Below, in pieces: positions 35,578 through 45,993 of a DNA stretch of 64,000 bases. Position 1 is the first letter of the stretch, and each line of letters opens with the position of its first letter. Position numbers and translations under genes: made by a program. This stretch comes from Actinomycetes bacterium (lineage in GTDB: Bacteria > Actinomycetota > Actinomycetes > Actinomycetales > Dermatophilaceae), in contig JAKOPT010000125.1 in the NCBI GenBank assembly GCA_029778715.1, forward strand, positions 1 through 64,000. Reading direction: 5' to 3'. The notes under the pieces are model-generated. The model was not told the origin of the DNA and searched no databases. It saw only the letters and a list, made by a program, of their open reading frames with translations.

Positions 35578-36606
35578 ATGAGCGACGAACGCCGGTTGGC
35601 CGTGCTCCGTGCCATCGTCCAGGACTACGTCGACACCTCCGAGCCCGTGGGCTCCAAGGCGCTCCTCGAACGCCACCAACTCGGGGTCTCCGCCGCGACC
35701 ATCCGCAACGACATGGCCGCTCTCGAAGACGACGGGCTCATCGCCGCCCCGCACACGAGCGCCGGCCGCATCCCCACGGACGCCGGTTACCGCCTCTTCG
35801 TCGACCGGCTCGCGGCGATCAAACCGATGAGCCAGGCCGAGCGCCGCGCCATCGGGCACTTCCTCGACGGCGCGGTGGACCTCGATGATGTCGTCGACCG
35901 CACCGTGCGCCTCCTGTCGACCTTGACCCGGCAGGTCGCCCTCGTCCAGTACCCCTCGCTCACGCGCTCCTCGGTGCGGCACATCGAGTTGGTCGGCGTC
36001 AGTTCCGACCGGCTCCTCGTCGTGCTCATCACCACCACGGGCCGGGTCGAGCAGCGCATACTCCTCAGCCCCATCGACCTCACCAGCGCCGATGGCGCCG
36101 ACATCCTGGCCCGGGTCCGCGCCGAAGTCGGCACCGTCGCCGCCGGGATGCCGCTCGCCGAGGCTGCCCGTGGCCTCGCCGACCTGCCCAGCCGCCTCCC
36201 CGTGGGCGAAGCGGCGCTGACCAGGGCCGTTGCCGCCGCCCTCGCCGACGCGCTCGTCGAAGAACGCGAGGAGCGGGTCGTCGTCGCTGGCACCTCACAT
36301 CTGGCGCGGCATATCGCCGACTTCCCCGCCACCTTGGGCCCGGTCCTCGAAGCCCTCGAGGAACACGTCGTCCTGCTCCAACTCCTGGGCACCGCAAGCG
36401 AGCACGGCACGTTGGCGGTCCGGATCGGGCACGAGAACCCGTATGTCGGGCTGCACTCGACCTCGATGGTCACCGCGGGCTACGGCGCGGGCACCGACCG
36501 GGTCGCCGGCCTCGGCGTCGTCGGGCCCACGCGCATGGACTACCCGAGCACCATGGCCGCTGTGCGGGCGGTCGCGGCATACGTCTCCCGCATCCTCGAC
36601 CCCTGA
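35578..36606 (+). CDS. hrcA: Heat-inducible transcription repressor HrcA
   Basis: 342 residues. N-terminal winged helix with the HrcA hallmark [31 protein letters not shown] and [14 protein letters not shown]; central insert and GAF-like C-terminal domain. ATG 35578 follows GGGAGGTG. Self-regulated through the CIRCE site 43 bp upstream. dnaJ follows by 51 bp, forming the conserved hrcA-dnaJ2 operon. Confidence 0.97.
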   Translation: MSDERRLAVLRAIVQDYVDTSEPVGSKALLERHQLGVSAATIRNDMAALEDDGLIAAPHTSAGRIPTDAGYRLFVDRLAAIKPMSQAERRAIGHFLDGAVDLDDVVDRTVRLLSTLTRQVALVQYPSLTRSSVRHIELVGVSSDRLLVVLITTTGRVEQRILLSPIDLTSADGADILARVRAEVGTVAAGMPLAEAARGLADLPSRLPVGEAALTRAVAAALADALVEEREERVVVAGTSHLARHIADFPATLGPVLEALEEHVVLLQLLGTASEHGTLAVRIGHENPYVGLHSTSMVTAGYGAGTDRVAGLGVVGPTRMDYPSTMAAVRAVAAYVSRILDP

Positions 36607-36657
36607 CCCGCGCCCACCTCCGAAAACCCCGAACCACCCTTTCCGACAAGGACTTTC

Positions 36658-37785
36658 GTGAACGACTACTACGCCGACCTGGGTGTCTCCCGCGACGCCA
36701 CGGCGGATGAGATCAAGCGCGCCTACCGTCGTGCGGCCCGCACCCTCCACCCGGACGTCAACCCGAGCCCGGAAGCCGAGGAGCAGTTCAAGAAGGTCTC
36801 GCAGGCCTACGACGTGCTCTCCGACGCGGACAAACGGCGCCAATACGACTCCGGGAGCGACCCGTATGCCGCGGGCGCCGCCGGGTTCGGCCAGGGGTTC
36901 TCGTTCAGTGACATCATGGACGCCTTCTTCGGCGGCGGGGGTGGCCCGGCGGGCAGCCGCGGGCCGCGGCCGCGCCAGACCCGCGGCCAGGATGCCCTGG
37001 TCCCCCTCGACATCGACCTCGCGACCGCCGTCTTCGGCGGCAACGCCGATCTCGTCATCGACACGGCAATCGGCTGCCCGACCTGCCACGGAGCCGGGAC
37101 CGCGCCGCGCACCTCACCGCGCACCTGTGACGTCTGCAAGGGTCGCGGCGAAATCCAGCAGATCCAGCGCAGTTTCCTCGGCCAGGTGATGACGACCCGG
37201 CCGTGCATGACCTGCCAGGGCTACGGCACGGTCATCCCCGACCCGTGCCGGGAATGCTCCGGCGACGGCCGGATCCGGCACCGGCGCACCCTGACGATCA
37301 AGGTGCCGCCCGGGGTCGACACCGGCACCCGGATCCAGTTGGCCGGCGAGGGCGAGGTCGGCCACGGCAACGGCCCCGCCGGCGACCTCTACGTCGAGGT
37401 GGCCGTCAAACGTCACCCGACGTTCCAGCGGCGCGGGGACGACCTGCACGCGACCCTCGAGGTCCCCATGACGGCCGCCGCGCTGGGTGCCACGCTCCAC
37501 CTCGACACCCTCGACGGCCCCCGCGACATCGACGTCGCCCGCGGCGCCCAGCCCGGCGACACGGTGACCTTGCGCGGCCTGGGCGCCTCCCACCTGCGGC
37601 ACTCGGGCCGAGGAGATCTGCTCATCCACCTGCTCGTGAAAACCCCGACCCGGTTGAGCGCCGAGGAGGAGGGGCTGTTGCGCCAGTTGGCGGCCTTGCG
37701 CGGAGAGGAACACCCGGCCACCCGGGTGGCACCCGCGGAGAATTCGCTGTTCGGCAAGTTGCGCGACGCCTTCAAAGCACGCTGA
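36658..37785 (+). CDS. dnaJ: Molecular chaperone DnaJ (second actinobacterial DnaJ)
   Basis: 375 residues. J-domain 1-66 with HPD (LHPDVNP), G/F region with GGGGG, four zinc repeats CPTCHGAG, CDVCKGRG, CMTCQGYG and CRECSGDG, then CTDs. GTG start 36658 after AAGGA. Stimulates DnaK ATPase. Under CIRCE control with hrcA. Two octamers lie close by, one in the gene (36864, DPYAAG) and one just after the stop (37795). Confidence 0.97.
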   Translation: MNDYYADLGVSRDATADEIKRAYRRAARTLHPDVNPSPEAEEQFKKVSQAYDVLSDADKRRQYDSGSDPYAAGAAGFGQGFSFSDIMDAFFGGGGGPAGSRGPRPRQTRGQDALVPLDIDLATAVFGGNADLVIDTAIGCPTCHGAGTAPRTSPRTCDVCKGRGEIQQIQRSFLGQVMTTRPCMTCQGYGTVIPDPCRECSGDGRIRHRRTLTIKVPPGVDTGTRIQLAGEGEVGHGNGPAGDLYVEVAVKRHPTFQRRGDDLHATLEVPMTAAALGATLHLDTLDGPRDIDVARGAQPGDTVTLRGLGASHLRHSGRGDLLIHLLVKTPTRLSAEEEGLLRQLAALRGEEHPATRVAPAENSLFGKLRDAFKAR

Positions 37786-37869
37786 CCCGCCGAGGTATGC
37801 CGTGCCGCCCCGTTCGCGACGTCCCGTGACCTCCGCTCTGGCAGTCGGCGGCCACTTGGGTATGCCGCG

Positions 37870-38613
37870 ATGACCCTCCCGCTCTACCTCACCGACCCCG
37901 GGAGTCTCGATCACGCCACGCCCGGGCGCGAGGTCACCCTGCGGGGGGCCGAGGCCCGGCACGCCGTGACGGTCCGCCGGACCCGGGTGGGGGAGTGGGT
38001 CACGCTCGCCGACGGGTATGGGGTGTCGGTCGCCGGGCCAGTGGTGGTCGCCGACCGAGATGAGCTCACGGTGCGCGTCGAGCGGGTCGAGCACGTGCCC
38101 GAAGCCAGCCCGCGGTTCGTCCTCGTCCAGGCACTCGCCAAGAACGACCGCGACGACCAGGCCATCGAGACCGCGACCGAACTCGGCGTCGACGAGGTCG
38201 TGCCGTGGCAGGCGCAGCGCAGCATCGTCCAGTGGCGCGGCGACCGGGGCGAGAAGGCCTGGCGCCGCTGGGACCACGTGTTGGTGGCGGCGACCAAGCA
38301 GTCCCGCCGTGCCCGCCGGCCCGTGCTGGTGCCCGCCGTGACCACCGCCGGCCTGGTCGAGCGGATCGCCGGCGGCGGGACGGCATACGTGCTCCACGAA
38401 GAGGCCGACACCCCACTGGCCGCGATCACGCCACCGACCACCGGGGACGTGCTCGTCATCGTCGGCCCCGAAGGCGGCATCGCGCCCGCCGAGGTGGAGG
38501 CGCTGCGCGCCGCCGGGGCCACCCTCGTGCGGCTGGGACCCACCGTGCTGCGCTCGAGCAGTGCCGGACCCGCGGCGTTGGCGGTCCTCAGCGCCGCGGG
38601 GCGCTGGCGCTAG
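37870..38613 (+). CDS. rsmE: 16S rRNA (uracil-1498-N3)-methyltransferase RsmE
   Basis: 247 residues, SPOUT fold. N-terminal PUA-like domain (HAVTVRRTRVGEWVTLADG), VQALAKNDRDDQAIETATELGVDEVVPWQAQRS and the C-terminal knot motif VIVGPEGGIAPAEVEAL plus LGPTVLRSSSAGPAAL. Methylates U1498 of 16S rRNA. An octamer (37860) overlaps the ribosome-site region before ATG. Stop TAG begins the next gene's -10 TAGGGT. Confidence 0.95.
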   Translation: MTLPLYLTDPGSLDHATPGREVTLRGAEARHAVTVRRTRVGEWVTLADGYGVSVAGPVVVADRDELTVRVERVEHVPEASPRFVLVQALAKNDRDDQAIETATELGVDEVVPWQAQRSIVQWRGDRGEKAWRRWDHVLVAATKQSRRARRPVLVPAVTTAGLVERIAGGGTAYVLHEEADTPLAAITPPTTGDVLVIVGPEGGIAPAEVEALRAAGATLVRLGPTVLRSSSAGPAALAVLSAAGRWR

Positions 38614-38623
38614 GGTTTCGCTC

Positions 38624-38962
38624 ATGAGCGAGTGCCTGTTCTGCCGGTTCGTCAGCGGTGAGATCACCCCCGACGTCGTCGCCGAGACCGACCACAGCCT
38701 GGCCTTCCGCGACATCAACCCGCAGGCGCCGACGCACGTCCTCGTCGTGCCCAAGCGGCACGTCGTCAACGCCGCCGAACTCGCGCAGGTGGCGCCCGCG
38801 GAGTTGGCCGATGTCCTTGCCCTGGCTGGGCGCGCCGCGCTCGCGGATGGGCACGAGGACTACCGGCTCGTCTTCAACACCGGCTTCGAGGCGGGGCAGC
38901 GCGTCTTCCACGCCCACCTGCACGTGCTCGCCGGCCGGCCGCTCGCGTGGCCCCCGGGCTGA
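38624..38962 (+). CDS. HIT-family nucleotide hydrolase/transferase
   Basis: 112 residues. CLFCRFVSGEI with the HIT-family N-terminal Cys pair, HVLVVPKRHV, and histidine triad HAHLHVLAG near the end. HINT-like purine nucleoside phosphoramidase is the usual assignment. Leaderless: TAGGGT at 38611-38616, seven bases before ATG 38624. Conserved position between rsmE and phoH. Confidence 0.93.
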   Translation: MSECLFCRFVSGEITPDVVAETDHSLAFRDINPQAPTHVLVVPKRHVVNAAELAQVAPAELADVLALAGRAALADGHEDYRLVFNTGFEAGQRVFHAHLHVLAGRPLAWPPG

Positions 38963-39016
38963 GCGCCCGCGAAACCCACGAGCGATGTCGCCAGCCGCTC
39001 GTAGACTGGTGCGACG

Positions 39017-40093
39017 ATGAGTGAAACCCAGATCGACGCCCTCGCACCGGCCGGACCGGTCACCGAGTCCCCTCGTGCCCACCAACCCCAACACACCGTG
39101 GTCATCCCCGACGACGTGCCCATGGTCAGCCTCCTCGGGCCCCGCGACGAGTTGCTCCGGACCATGGAACGCGCCTTCCCACGCACCGATATCCTCGTGC
39201 GCGGCAACGAGTTCCATGTGACCGGGCCAAGTGCCGACGTGGCCCTCGTCGAGCGGCTCCTCGATGAGTTGCTCGACGTTCTCGACGCCGGGCTGCCGCT
39301 CAATCGCGATGCCGTCGAGCGCTCCATCGGGATGCTCCGCACTCAGTCGAGCCAGCGGCCCGCCGACGTGCTGACGATGAATATCGTGTCCAACCGGGGG
39401 CGCACCATCCGCCCCAAGACGCTGGGGCAGAAGCAATACGTCGATGCCATCGACGAGCACACGATCGTCTTCGGCATTGGGCCTGCCGGCACCGGCAAGA
39501 CCTACTTGGCGATGGCCAAGGCGGTCGCGGCCCTGCAGGCCAAGCAGGTCAACCGGATCATCCTCACCCGCCCGGCGGTCGAGGCGGGGGAGCGGCTGGG
39601 CTTCCTTCCCGGCACCCTCACCGACAAGATCGACCCCTACTTGCGCCCGCTCTACGACGCGCTGCACGACATGGTCGACCCCGACTCGATCCCCCGCCTC
39701 CTGGCGGCCGGCACCATCGAGGTCGCGCCCCTGGCCTACATGCGCGGGCGCACCCTCAACTCGGCGTTCATCATCTTGGACGAGGCTCAAAACACCTCCC
39801 CCGAGCAGATGAAGATGTTCCTCACCCGCCTGGGGTTCGGGTCCAAGATGGTCGTCACCGGCGACGTCACCCAGGTCGACCTGCCCGGCGGCACCCAGTC
39901 CGGGTTGCGGATCGTCCGCGACATCCTCGGCGATGTCGAGGACATCCACTTCAGCGAACTCACCGCCGAGGACGTCGTGCGGCACCGCCTCGTCGGGGCC
40001 ATCGTCGACGCCTACGGCGCGTGGGACGAGCGGCAACACATCGGGGGCCCACGTGGCGCCCGCACCCACGCCGGAAGGGCGCGCACCTCATGA
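39017..40093 (+). CDS. phoH: PhoH-like ATPase (YbeZ)
   Basis: 358 residues. N-terminal KH-like region, Walker [13 protein letters not shown] near 155, [17 protein letters not shown] and Walker [17 protein letters not shown]; sensor region [12 protein letters not shown]. Works with the endonuclease YbeY in rRNA maturation; the stop overlaps the ybeY ATG (ATGA), supporting that. TAGACT at 39002-39007 is nine bases before ATG 39017, so likely leaderless. Confidence 0.95.
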   Translation: MSETQIDALAPAGPVTESPRAHQPQHTVVIPDDVPMVSLLGPRDELLRTMERAFPRTDILVRGNEFHVTGPSADVALVERLLDELLDVLDAGLPLNRDAVERSIGMLRTQSSQRPADVLTMNIVSNRGRTIRPKTLGQKQYVDAIDEHTIVFGIGPAGTGKTYLAMAKAVAALQAKQVNRIILTRPAVEAGERLGFLPGTLTDKIDPYLRPLYDALHDMVDPDSIPRLLAAGTIEVAPLAYMRGRTLNSAFIILDEAQNTSPEQMKMFLTRLGFGSKMVVTGDVTQVDLPGGTQSGLRIVRDILGDVEDIHFSELTAEDVVRHRLVGAIVDAYGAWDERQHIGGPRGARTHAGRARTS

Positions 40094-40557
40094 GCATCGA
40101 CGTCCTCAACGAGACCGAGTACGACCTCGACGAACTCGAACTGGTCGCCTGCGCCCGCTTCGTCATGGACCGGATGCGGGTCCACCCGGGCGCCGACCTT
40201 GTCCTGCGCCTCGTGGACGAAGCGGCGATGACGACCCTGCACGTGCAGTGGATGAACCTGCCCGGGCCCACCGATGTCATGAGTTTCCCGATGGACGAAC
40301 TCACCCCGGGGCGCGAGGGCGAGGAGCCCGAGGAGGGCATCCTCGGGGACATCGTGTTGTGCCCGGCAGTGGCCGAGCGCCAGGCCGGGGAGGCCGGCCA
40401 TGCCCTCGAGGAGGAGTTGCTCCTCCTCACCACGCACGGCATCCTCCACCTGCTTGGGTTCGACCACGCCGAACCCGACGACGAGCGCGAGATGTTCGAA
40501 CTCCAGCGCACCCTGCTCCTCACGTTCCTCGCCGGGCGCGGTCACCCGGAGCGCTGA
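40090..40557 (+). CDS. ybeY: Endoribonuclease YbeY
   Basis: 155 residues. Zinc motif [11 protein letters not shown] at about 117-127 and the conserved [16 protein letters not shown]. Single-strand endoribonuclease in 16S rRNA 3' processing and ribosome quality control. Start ATG 40090 overlapping phoH; an in-frame upstream extension would bury it in the phoH frame. Confidence 0.96.
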   Translation: MSIDVLNETEYDLDELELVACARFVMDRMRVHPGADLVLRLVDEAAMTTLHVQWMNLPGPTDVMSFPMDELTPGREGEEPEEGILGDIVLCPAVAERQAGEAGHALEEELLLLTTHGILHLLGFDHAEPDDEREMFELQRTLLLTFLAGRGHPER

Positions 40558-40564
40558 CCCGTCC

Positions 40565-41845
40565 GTGACCCGGCTCATCCTGCTCGCGGTGCTCGCGGTC
40601 GTCGCCGCCTTCCTCGTCGCCGCCGCCGAGGCTGCCCTCACCCGGGTCACCCGCGTGCGCGCCCAGGAGAGCGCCGACGAGGGGCGCGTGGGCGCGACCG
40701 CGCTGGTGCGCGTCGTCGGGGACCGGGCGGCATACCTGGGGCTGCTCGCGTTCCTCAGGGTGGTGGCGGAAACGACCGCGGCCGTCATGGTGACCTTCGT
40801 CGTCATCCACGTGCTCGACCAGACCTGGTCCTCGTTCGCGCTCGCCATCGCCATCATGACGGTCGTCTCGTTCGTCGTCGTCGGTGTCTCCCCGCGCACT
40901 CTCGGGTTGCAGCACGCGACCCAACTCGCCCTGATCGCCGCCCCGGTCGCGGTCTGGCTGCGTCGCATTCTCGGCCCGGTGTCCCGGCTGCTCGTCCTCC
41001 TCGGCAACGCCGTCACCCCGGGGAAGGGTTTTCGGGACGGGCCGTTCGAGAGCGAGTCCGAACTGCGTTACCTCGTCGATGTCGCCAGTGACAGCGACGT
41101 CATCGAGGCCGAGGAGCGCAAGATGATCCACGGGGTGTTCGACCTCGGCGACACCCTGACGCGTGAGGTCATGGTGCCGCGCACCGACATGGTCGTCCTC
41201 GACCGGGACAAGACCGCCCGGCAGGGCCTCAACCTCATGCTGCGCTCGGGCTATTCGCGGGTGCCCGTCGTCGGTGAGGACACCGATGACATCGTCGGCA
41301 TCCTCTACCTCAAGGATCTCTCGCGGCGGATGGCCCACGACCCGGCGGGCGCTGGGGTGCTCGTGAGCGAGGTCATGCGGCCGCCGACGTTCGTGCCCGA
41401 CAGCAAACTCGCCGACGCGCTCCTGCAGGAGATGCAGCGCGACCGCATCCACGTCGCCATCGTCATCGACGAATACGGCGGCACCGCGGGGCTGGTCACC
41501 ATCGAGGACATCCTCGAGGAGATCGTCGGGGAGATCGCCGACGAATACGACCGCGAAGACCCCGACGTCGAGGAACTCGGGCCCGATCGGTGGCGCGTCG
41601 ATGCCACGATGGACATCGACGATCTCGAGGATCATCTCGGGGTCGTCATCGACGAGGATGAGGTCGACACGGTGGGCGGGCTGATCGCCAAGATCGGTGG
41701 GCGGGTCCCCATCGTGGGCAGTCAGGTCGAGGTGGCCGGGCTCCGGTTGACCGCCGAACGCATGGAGGGCCGGCGGCACCGGATCGCCACCGTCCTCGTC
41801 GACCGGCTCGATCCAGGAACCGACGATGACGAGGAGGACCGTTGA
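40565..41845 (+). CDS. CorC/HlyC-family CNNM-CBS membrane protein
   Basis: 426 residues. N-terminal DUF21 (CNNM) with about four helices, then ERKMIHGVFDLGDTLTREVMVPRTDM, two CBS domains (about 205-320) including AIVIDEYGGTAGLVTIEDILEEIVGEI, and the C-terminal CorC_HlyC domain. Family members are Mg/Co efflux or Na/Mg exchange proteins. GTG 40565. Its last bases overlap the TTG of era. Confidence 0.92.
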   Translation: MTRLILLAVLAVVAAFLVAAAEAALTRVTRVRAQESADEGRVGATALVRVVGDRAAYLGLLAFLRVVAETTAAVMVTFVVIHVLDQTWSSFALAIAIMTVVSFVVVGVSPRTLGLQHATQLALIAAPVAVWLRRILGPVSRLLVLLGNAVTPGKGFRDGPFESESELRYLVDVASDSDVIEAEERKMIHGVFDLGDTLTREVMVPRTDMVVLDRDKTARQGLNLMLRSGYSRVPVVGEDTDDIVGILYLKDLSRRMAHDPAGAGVLVSEVMRPPTFVPDSKLADALLQEMQRDRIHVAIVIDEYGGTAGLVTIEDILEEIVGEIADEYDREDPDVEELGPDRWRVDATMDIDDLEDHLGVVIDEDEVDTVGGLIAKIGGRVPIVGSQVEVAGLRLTAERMEGRRHRIATVLVDRLDPGTDDDEEDR

Positions 41846-42837
41846 GCCCCAGCCGGCGAACCACCCCCGGTGAGGGCACCGACGCGGTGTCCCCGGAGAA
41901 CGTCGAGCCCCCGCAGGACGCACCCATTGCGTATGCCGCGGGCTTCGCCTGTCTCGTCGGTCGCCCGAACGCCGGCAAGTCGACGCTGACCAACGCCCTC
42001 GTGGGCGAAAAGGTCGCCATTACCTCGAGCAAACCGCAGACGACGCGGCATACGATCCGCGGCATCGTCACGACGGCGAGCAGCCAACTGATCCTCGTCG
42101 ACACCCCGGGGCTGCACAAACCCCGCACCTTGCTCGGCGAGCGCCTCAACGACCTCGTCCGCGAAACCCTCCTCGACGTCGACGTCGTGGGGTTCTGCCT
42201 GCCCGCGAACCAACGGGTCGGTCCCGGCGACCAGTTCATCGCCGCCGAACTCGCCGACCTGCGGCGGGCCAAACGCACCCCGGTCGTGGCGATCGCGACC
42301 AAGGCCGACCTCGTGGACCGCAAACGGCTCGCCGAGCACCTCATCGCCATCGACCAGCTCGGGCAGTGGGACGACATCGTGCCGTGCTCGGCGACCTCCG
42401 GGGAGCAGGTCGACACCGTGGGGGCGCTGCTCGCCGGGCACCTGCCACCGGCGCCCGGCCCGCTCTACCCCGACGGGGTGCTCACCGACGAGCCCGTGAT
42501 CGTCATGATCGCGGAGTTGGTGCGCGAGGCGGCCCTGGAGGGGGTGCGTGACGAGTTGCCGCACTCGCTCGCGGTGGTCGTGGAGGAGATCGTGGCGCGC
42601 CCGGACCGGCCCGCCGATTCTCCGATGAGCGATGTCCGGGTCAACGTCTTCGTCGAACGCCCCTCGCAGAAGGCCATCGTCATCGGCCGGGGCGGCTCGC
42701 GCCTGCGCGAGGTCGGCACCAAGGCCCGGTCCGGCATCGAGACTCTCCTGGGGCAGCGCGTGCATCTCGACTTGCATGTCAAGGTCGCCAAGGACTGGCA
42801 GCGCGACCCCAAACAGCTCCAACGCCTCGGCTTCTAG
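41842..42837 (+). CDS. era: GTPase Era
   Basis: 331 residues. G1 GRPNAGKST, effector TSSKPQTTRH, G3 DTPG, G4 as TKAD, and C-terminal KH domain VIVIGRGGSRLREVGTKAR. Binds 16S rRNA 3' end during 30S assembly, working with ybeY and recO neighbours. Start TTG 41842 overlapping the upstream TGA (TTGA) with GAGGAGG as ribosome site; a GTG about 16 codons later is an alternative. Confidence 0.95.
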   Translation: MSPSRRTTPGEGTDAVSPENVEPPQDAPIAYAAGFACLVGRPNAGKSTLTNALVGEKVAITSSKPQTTRHTIRGIVTTASSQLILVDTPGLHKPRTLLGERLNDLVRETLLDVDVVGFCLPANQRVGPGDQFIAAELADLRRAKRTPVVAIATKADLVDRKRLAEHLIAIDQLGQWDDIVPCSATSGEQVDTVGALLAGHLPPAPGPLYPDGVLTDEPVIVMIAELVREAALEGVRDELPHSLAVVVEEIVARPDRPADSPMSDVRVNVFVERPSQKAIVIGRGGSRLREVGTKARSGIETLLGQRVHLDLHVKVAKDWQRDPKQLQRLGF

Positions 42838-42903
42838 ACCCGGCCGCGCGGCCGCCGCGCCCGGATCGTGAGCGGGCCGGGCGGCATACCCGCGCTTCTT
42901 TAG

Positions 42904-43950
<1,047 letters not shown>

Positions 43951-44006
43951 CCGTTCTCCCGGGCGCCAGCCGCCCCTCCCGACAACCCCGACCGAAGGAT
44001 GCACCG

Positions 44007-45032
44007 ATGGCGCTGCACGACTTTCCCCGTTACCCGTTGACGTTCGGGCCGAGCCCGGTCCACCACCTCAAGCGGCTGAGCCAGCACCTCGGCGGGGCGC
44101 AGGTCTGGGCCAAACGCGAAGACGTGAGCAGCGGCCTGGCCTTCGGCGGCAACAAGGTCCGCAAGCTCGAATACCTTGTCCCCGACATCCTCGCCAGCGG
44201 CGCCGACACGCTCGTGTCCATCGGCGGCTACCAGTCCAACCACACCCGCCAGGTTGCCGCGGTCGCTGCCCACCTGGGCCTCAAATGCCGTCTGGTGCAG
44301 GAGAAGTGGGTCCCCTGGGAGGACCCGACGAACACCCAGGTCGGCAACATCCTGCTCTCGCGGATGATGGGCGCGGACTCCCGCCTCGACCCGCACGGTT
44401 TCGACATCGGCATCCGCGACTCCTGGAAGGACGCGCTGCGCGAGGTCGAGGAGTCCGGCGGCAAGCCCTACCCCATCCCCGCCGGTGCCTCCGAACACCA
44501 CCTCGGCGGGCTCGGGTTCGCCAACTGGGCCTTCGAGGTCGCCGAACAGGAGCAGGCCCTCGGCGTCCACTTCGACACCATCGTCGTCTGCACCGTCACC
44601 GGCTCGACCCACGCGGGCATGATCGCCGGCTTCGCGGCCCTCGAAGACGCCACCGGGGTGCGGCGCCGGGTCCTCGGCATCGACGCCTCGGCCACGCTCG
44701 AGCAGACCCGCGCGCAAGTGGCGCGGATCGCGCGGCATACCGCCTCCCTCATCGGAGTCGAGCGCGACCTGCGCGACGACGAGATCACCGTCCTCGAGGG
44801 CTGGGCCGGCGACCTTTACGGCGTCCCCGTTCAGTCCACGCTCGACGCGATGGCGCTGGGCGCCCAACTGGAAGCGATGATCACCGACCCGGTCTACGAA
44901 GGGAAGTCGCTCGCCGGCCTGATCGACCTCGTCGGCAGCGGCGAGATCCCCGCGGACTCGACCGTCCTCTACGCCCACCTCGGGGGCCAACCGGCGATCA
45001 ACGCCTACCACTCGCTCTGGGACCCCGCCTAA
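44007..45032 (+). CDS. acdS: 1-Aminocyclopropane-1-carboxylate deaminase
   Basis: 341 residues, PLP fold type II, colinear with known ACC deaminases. PLP lysine K50 in [10 protein letters not shown], nucleophile Ser77 in GGYQSNHTR, Tyr297-Glu298 in DPVYEGKS and Leu325 in YAHLGGQP. The last three separate true ACC deaminase from D-cysteine desulfhydrase. Cleaves ACC to ammonia and 2-oxobutyrate, which lowers plant ethylene; 2-oxobutyrate could feed isoleucine synthesis. The usual Lrp-type AcdR gene is absent nearby. GAAGGATG precedes ATG 44007. Confidence 0.88.
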   Translation: MALHDFPRYPLTFGPSPVHHLKRLSQHLGGAQVWAKREDVSSGLAFGGNKVRKLEYLVPDILASGADTLVSIGGYQSNHTRQVAAVAAHLGLKCRLVQEKWVPWEDPTNTQVGNILLSRMMGADSRLDPHGFDIGIRDSWKDALREVEESGGKPYPIPAGASEHHLGGLGFANWAFEVAEQEQALGVHFDTIVVCTVTGSTHAGMIAGFAALEDATGVRRRVLGIDASATLEQTRAQVARIARHTASLIGVERDLRDDEITVLEGWAGDLYGVPVQSTLDAMALGAQLEAMITDPVYEGKSLAGLIDLVGSGEIPADSTVLYAHLGGQPAINAYHSLWDPA

Positions 45033-45108
45033 GGCCCGGTATGCCGCTGGGCGCCGGTTAGCCGGCCACGGCACCGGCCCCCGCGGCATCCGGCATCCGG
45101 CATACGGG

Positions 45109-45993
45109 TCAGGGGACGACGACCACCGGGACCGTGGAGTTGCGCAGAATCTTGGCGGCACTCGACCCGAGGAAGACCTGGGCGAGTTTGTGTGTCGAGG
45201 AGGAGCCGACGACGAGCACGTCCCCTCTGCCCCACTCCATGGTGTCCATGGCGCCACCCCATGAGCGGCCCTCGGCGACGACGGTCTCGAGGGTGTCGTC
45301 GGTGAAACCCTGGGAGCGGAGATAGTCGACCGCCTCGGCCTGCCCGGCCTGCGCCTGGCGGCGCCACTGGGCGAACACCAGGTCCTCGGCGCCGCTCACA
45401 CTGCTGGTCACCATCGACTTGTGCCGCAACGCGAAAGTGACCAACCGCAGGTTGGCCCCGGTGCGGCGGCAGATGTCGGCGGTGCGACTCAGGAGCGTCC
45501 AGGTCGCGTCGTCGTCCCGGAAACCCACCGTCACCCGGACCACCCGGGCCGACGGCCCGGCGTGATAGCCGCGCGGGGCGATCGCGATGGGGACCGAGGA
45601 GGAGTGAAGGAGCCGGTCGGTCTTCGAGGTGACCGTGACGTAGCCGCGCGGGCCGTTCTCCCCCGACCCGACGACGATCATCGAGGCGTCGACGCGCTCG
45701 ATCTGGTCGAGGAGGGCCTGCGGCACCGAACGGCCGCTCACCCAGTCGGCGGCACTCTCGACGTCGGGCTGGGTCGCGAGGTACCGGAGCGCCTCGGTGG
45801 CGCTTGCTTCCCCCTCGGCGGCGGCCCATTCCTGGAAGTCCCGGTCGGTGTCGCCCGCGACGGCGGTCGCCCAGCCTTGGGGGACAACGGTGAGCGCATG
45901 CACCTTCTGGGCGTCGGAGCGGGCGAACTGGCAGGCCAACTCGATGACACCGAGGTCGTCCTTGTGGGGGCTGTAGCCGATGAGGAGGGTCAT
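45109..45993 (-). CDS. Universal stress protein, two tandem Usp domains
   Basis: 294 residues, two UspA domains. Domain 1 ends with the nucleotide loop GSGENGPRGYVTVTSKTD; domain 2 with VGSSSTHKLAQVFLGSSAAK. Both have the ATP-binding G-x2-G-x9-G(S/T) layout approximately. ATG 45993 overlaps the permease stop by four bases (ATGA on the minus strand), so it is made with the permease and may regulate it, as for other Usp-transporter pairs. Confidence 0.9.
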   Translation of the reverse strand: MTLLIGYSPHKDDLGVIELACQFARSDAQKVHALTVVPQGWATAVAGDTDRDFQEWAAAEGEASATEALRYLATQPDVESAADWVSGRSVPQALLDQIERVDASMIVVGSGENGPRGYVTVTSKTDRLLHSSSVPIAIAPRGYHAGPSARVVRVTVGFRDDDATWTLLSRTADICRRTGANLRLVTFALRHKSMVTSSVSGAEDLVFAQWRRQAQAGQAEAVDYLRSQGFTDDTLETVVAEGRSWGGAMDTMEWGRGDVLVVGSSSTHKLAQVFLGSSAAKILRNSTVPVVVVP

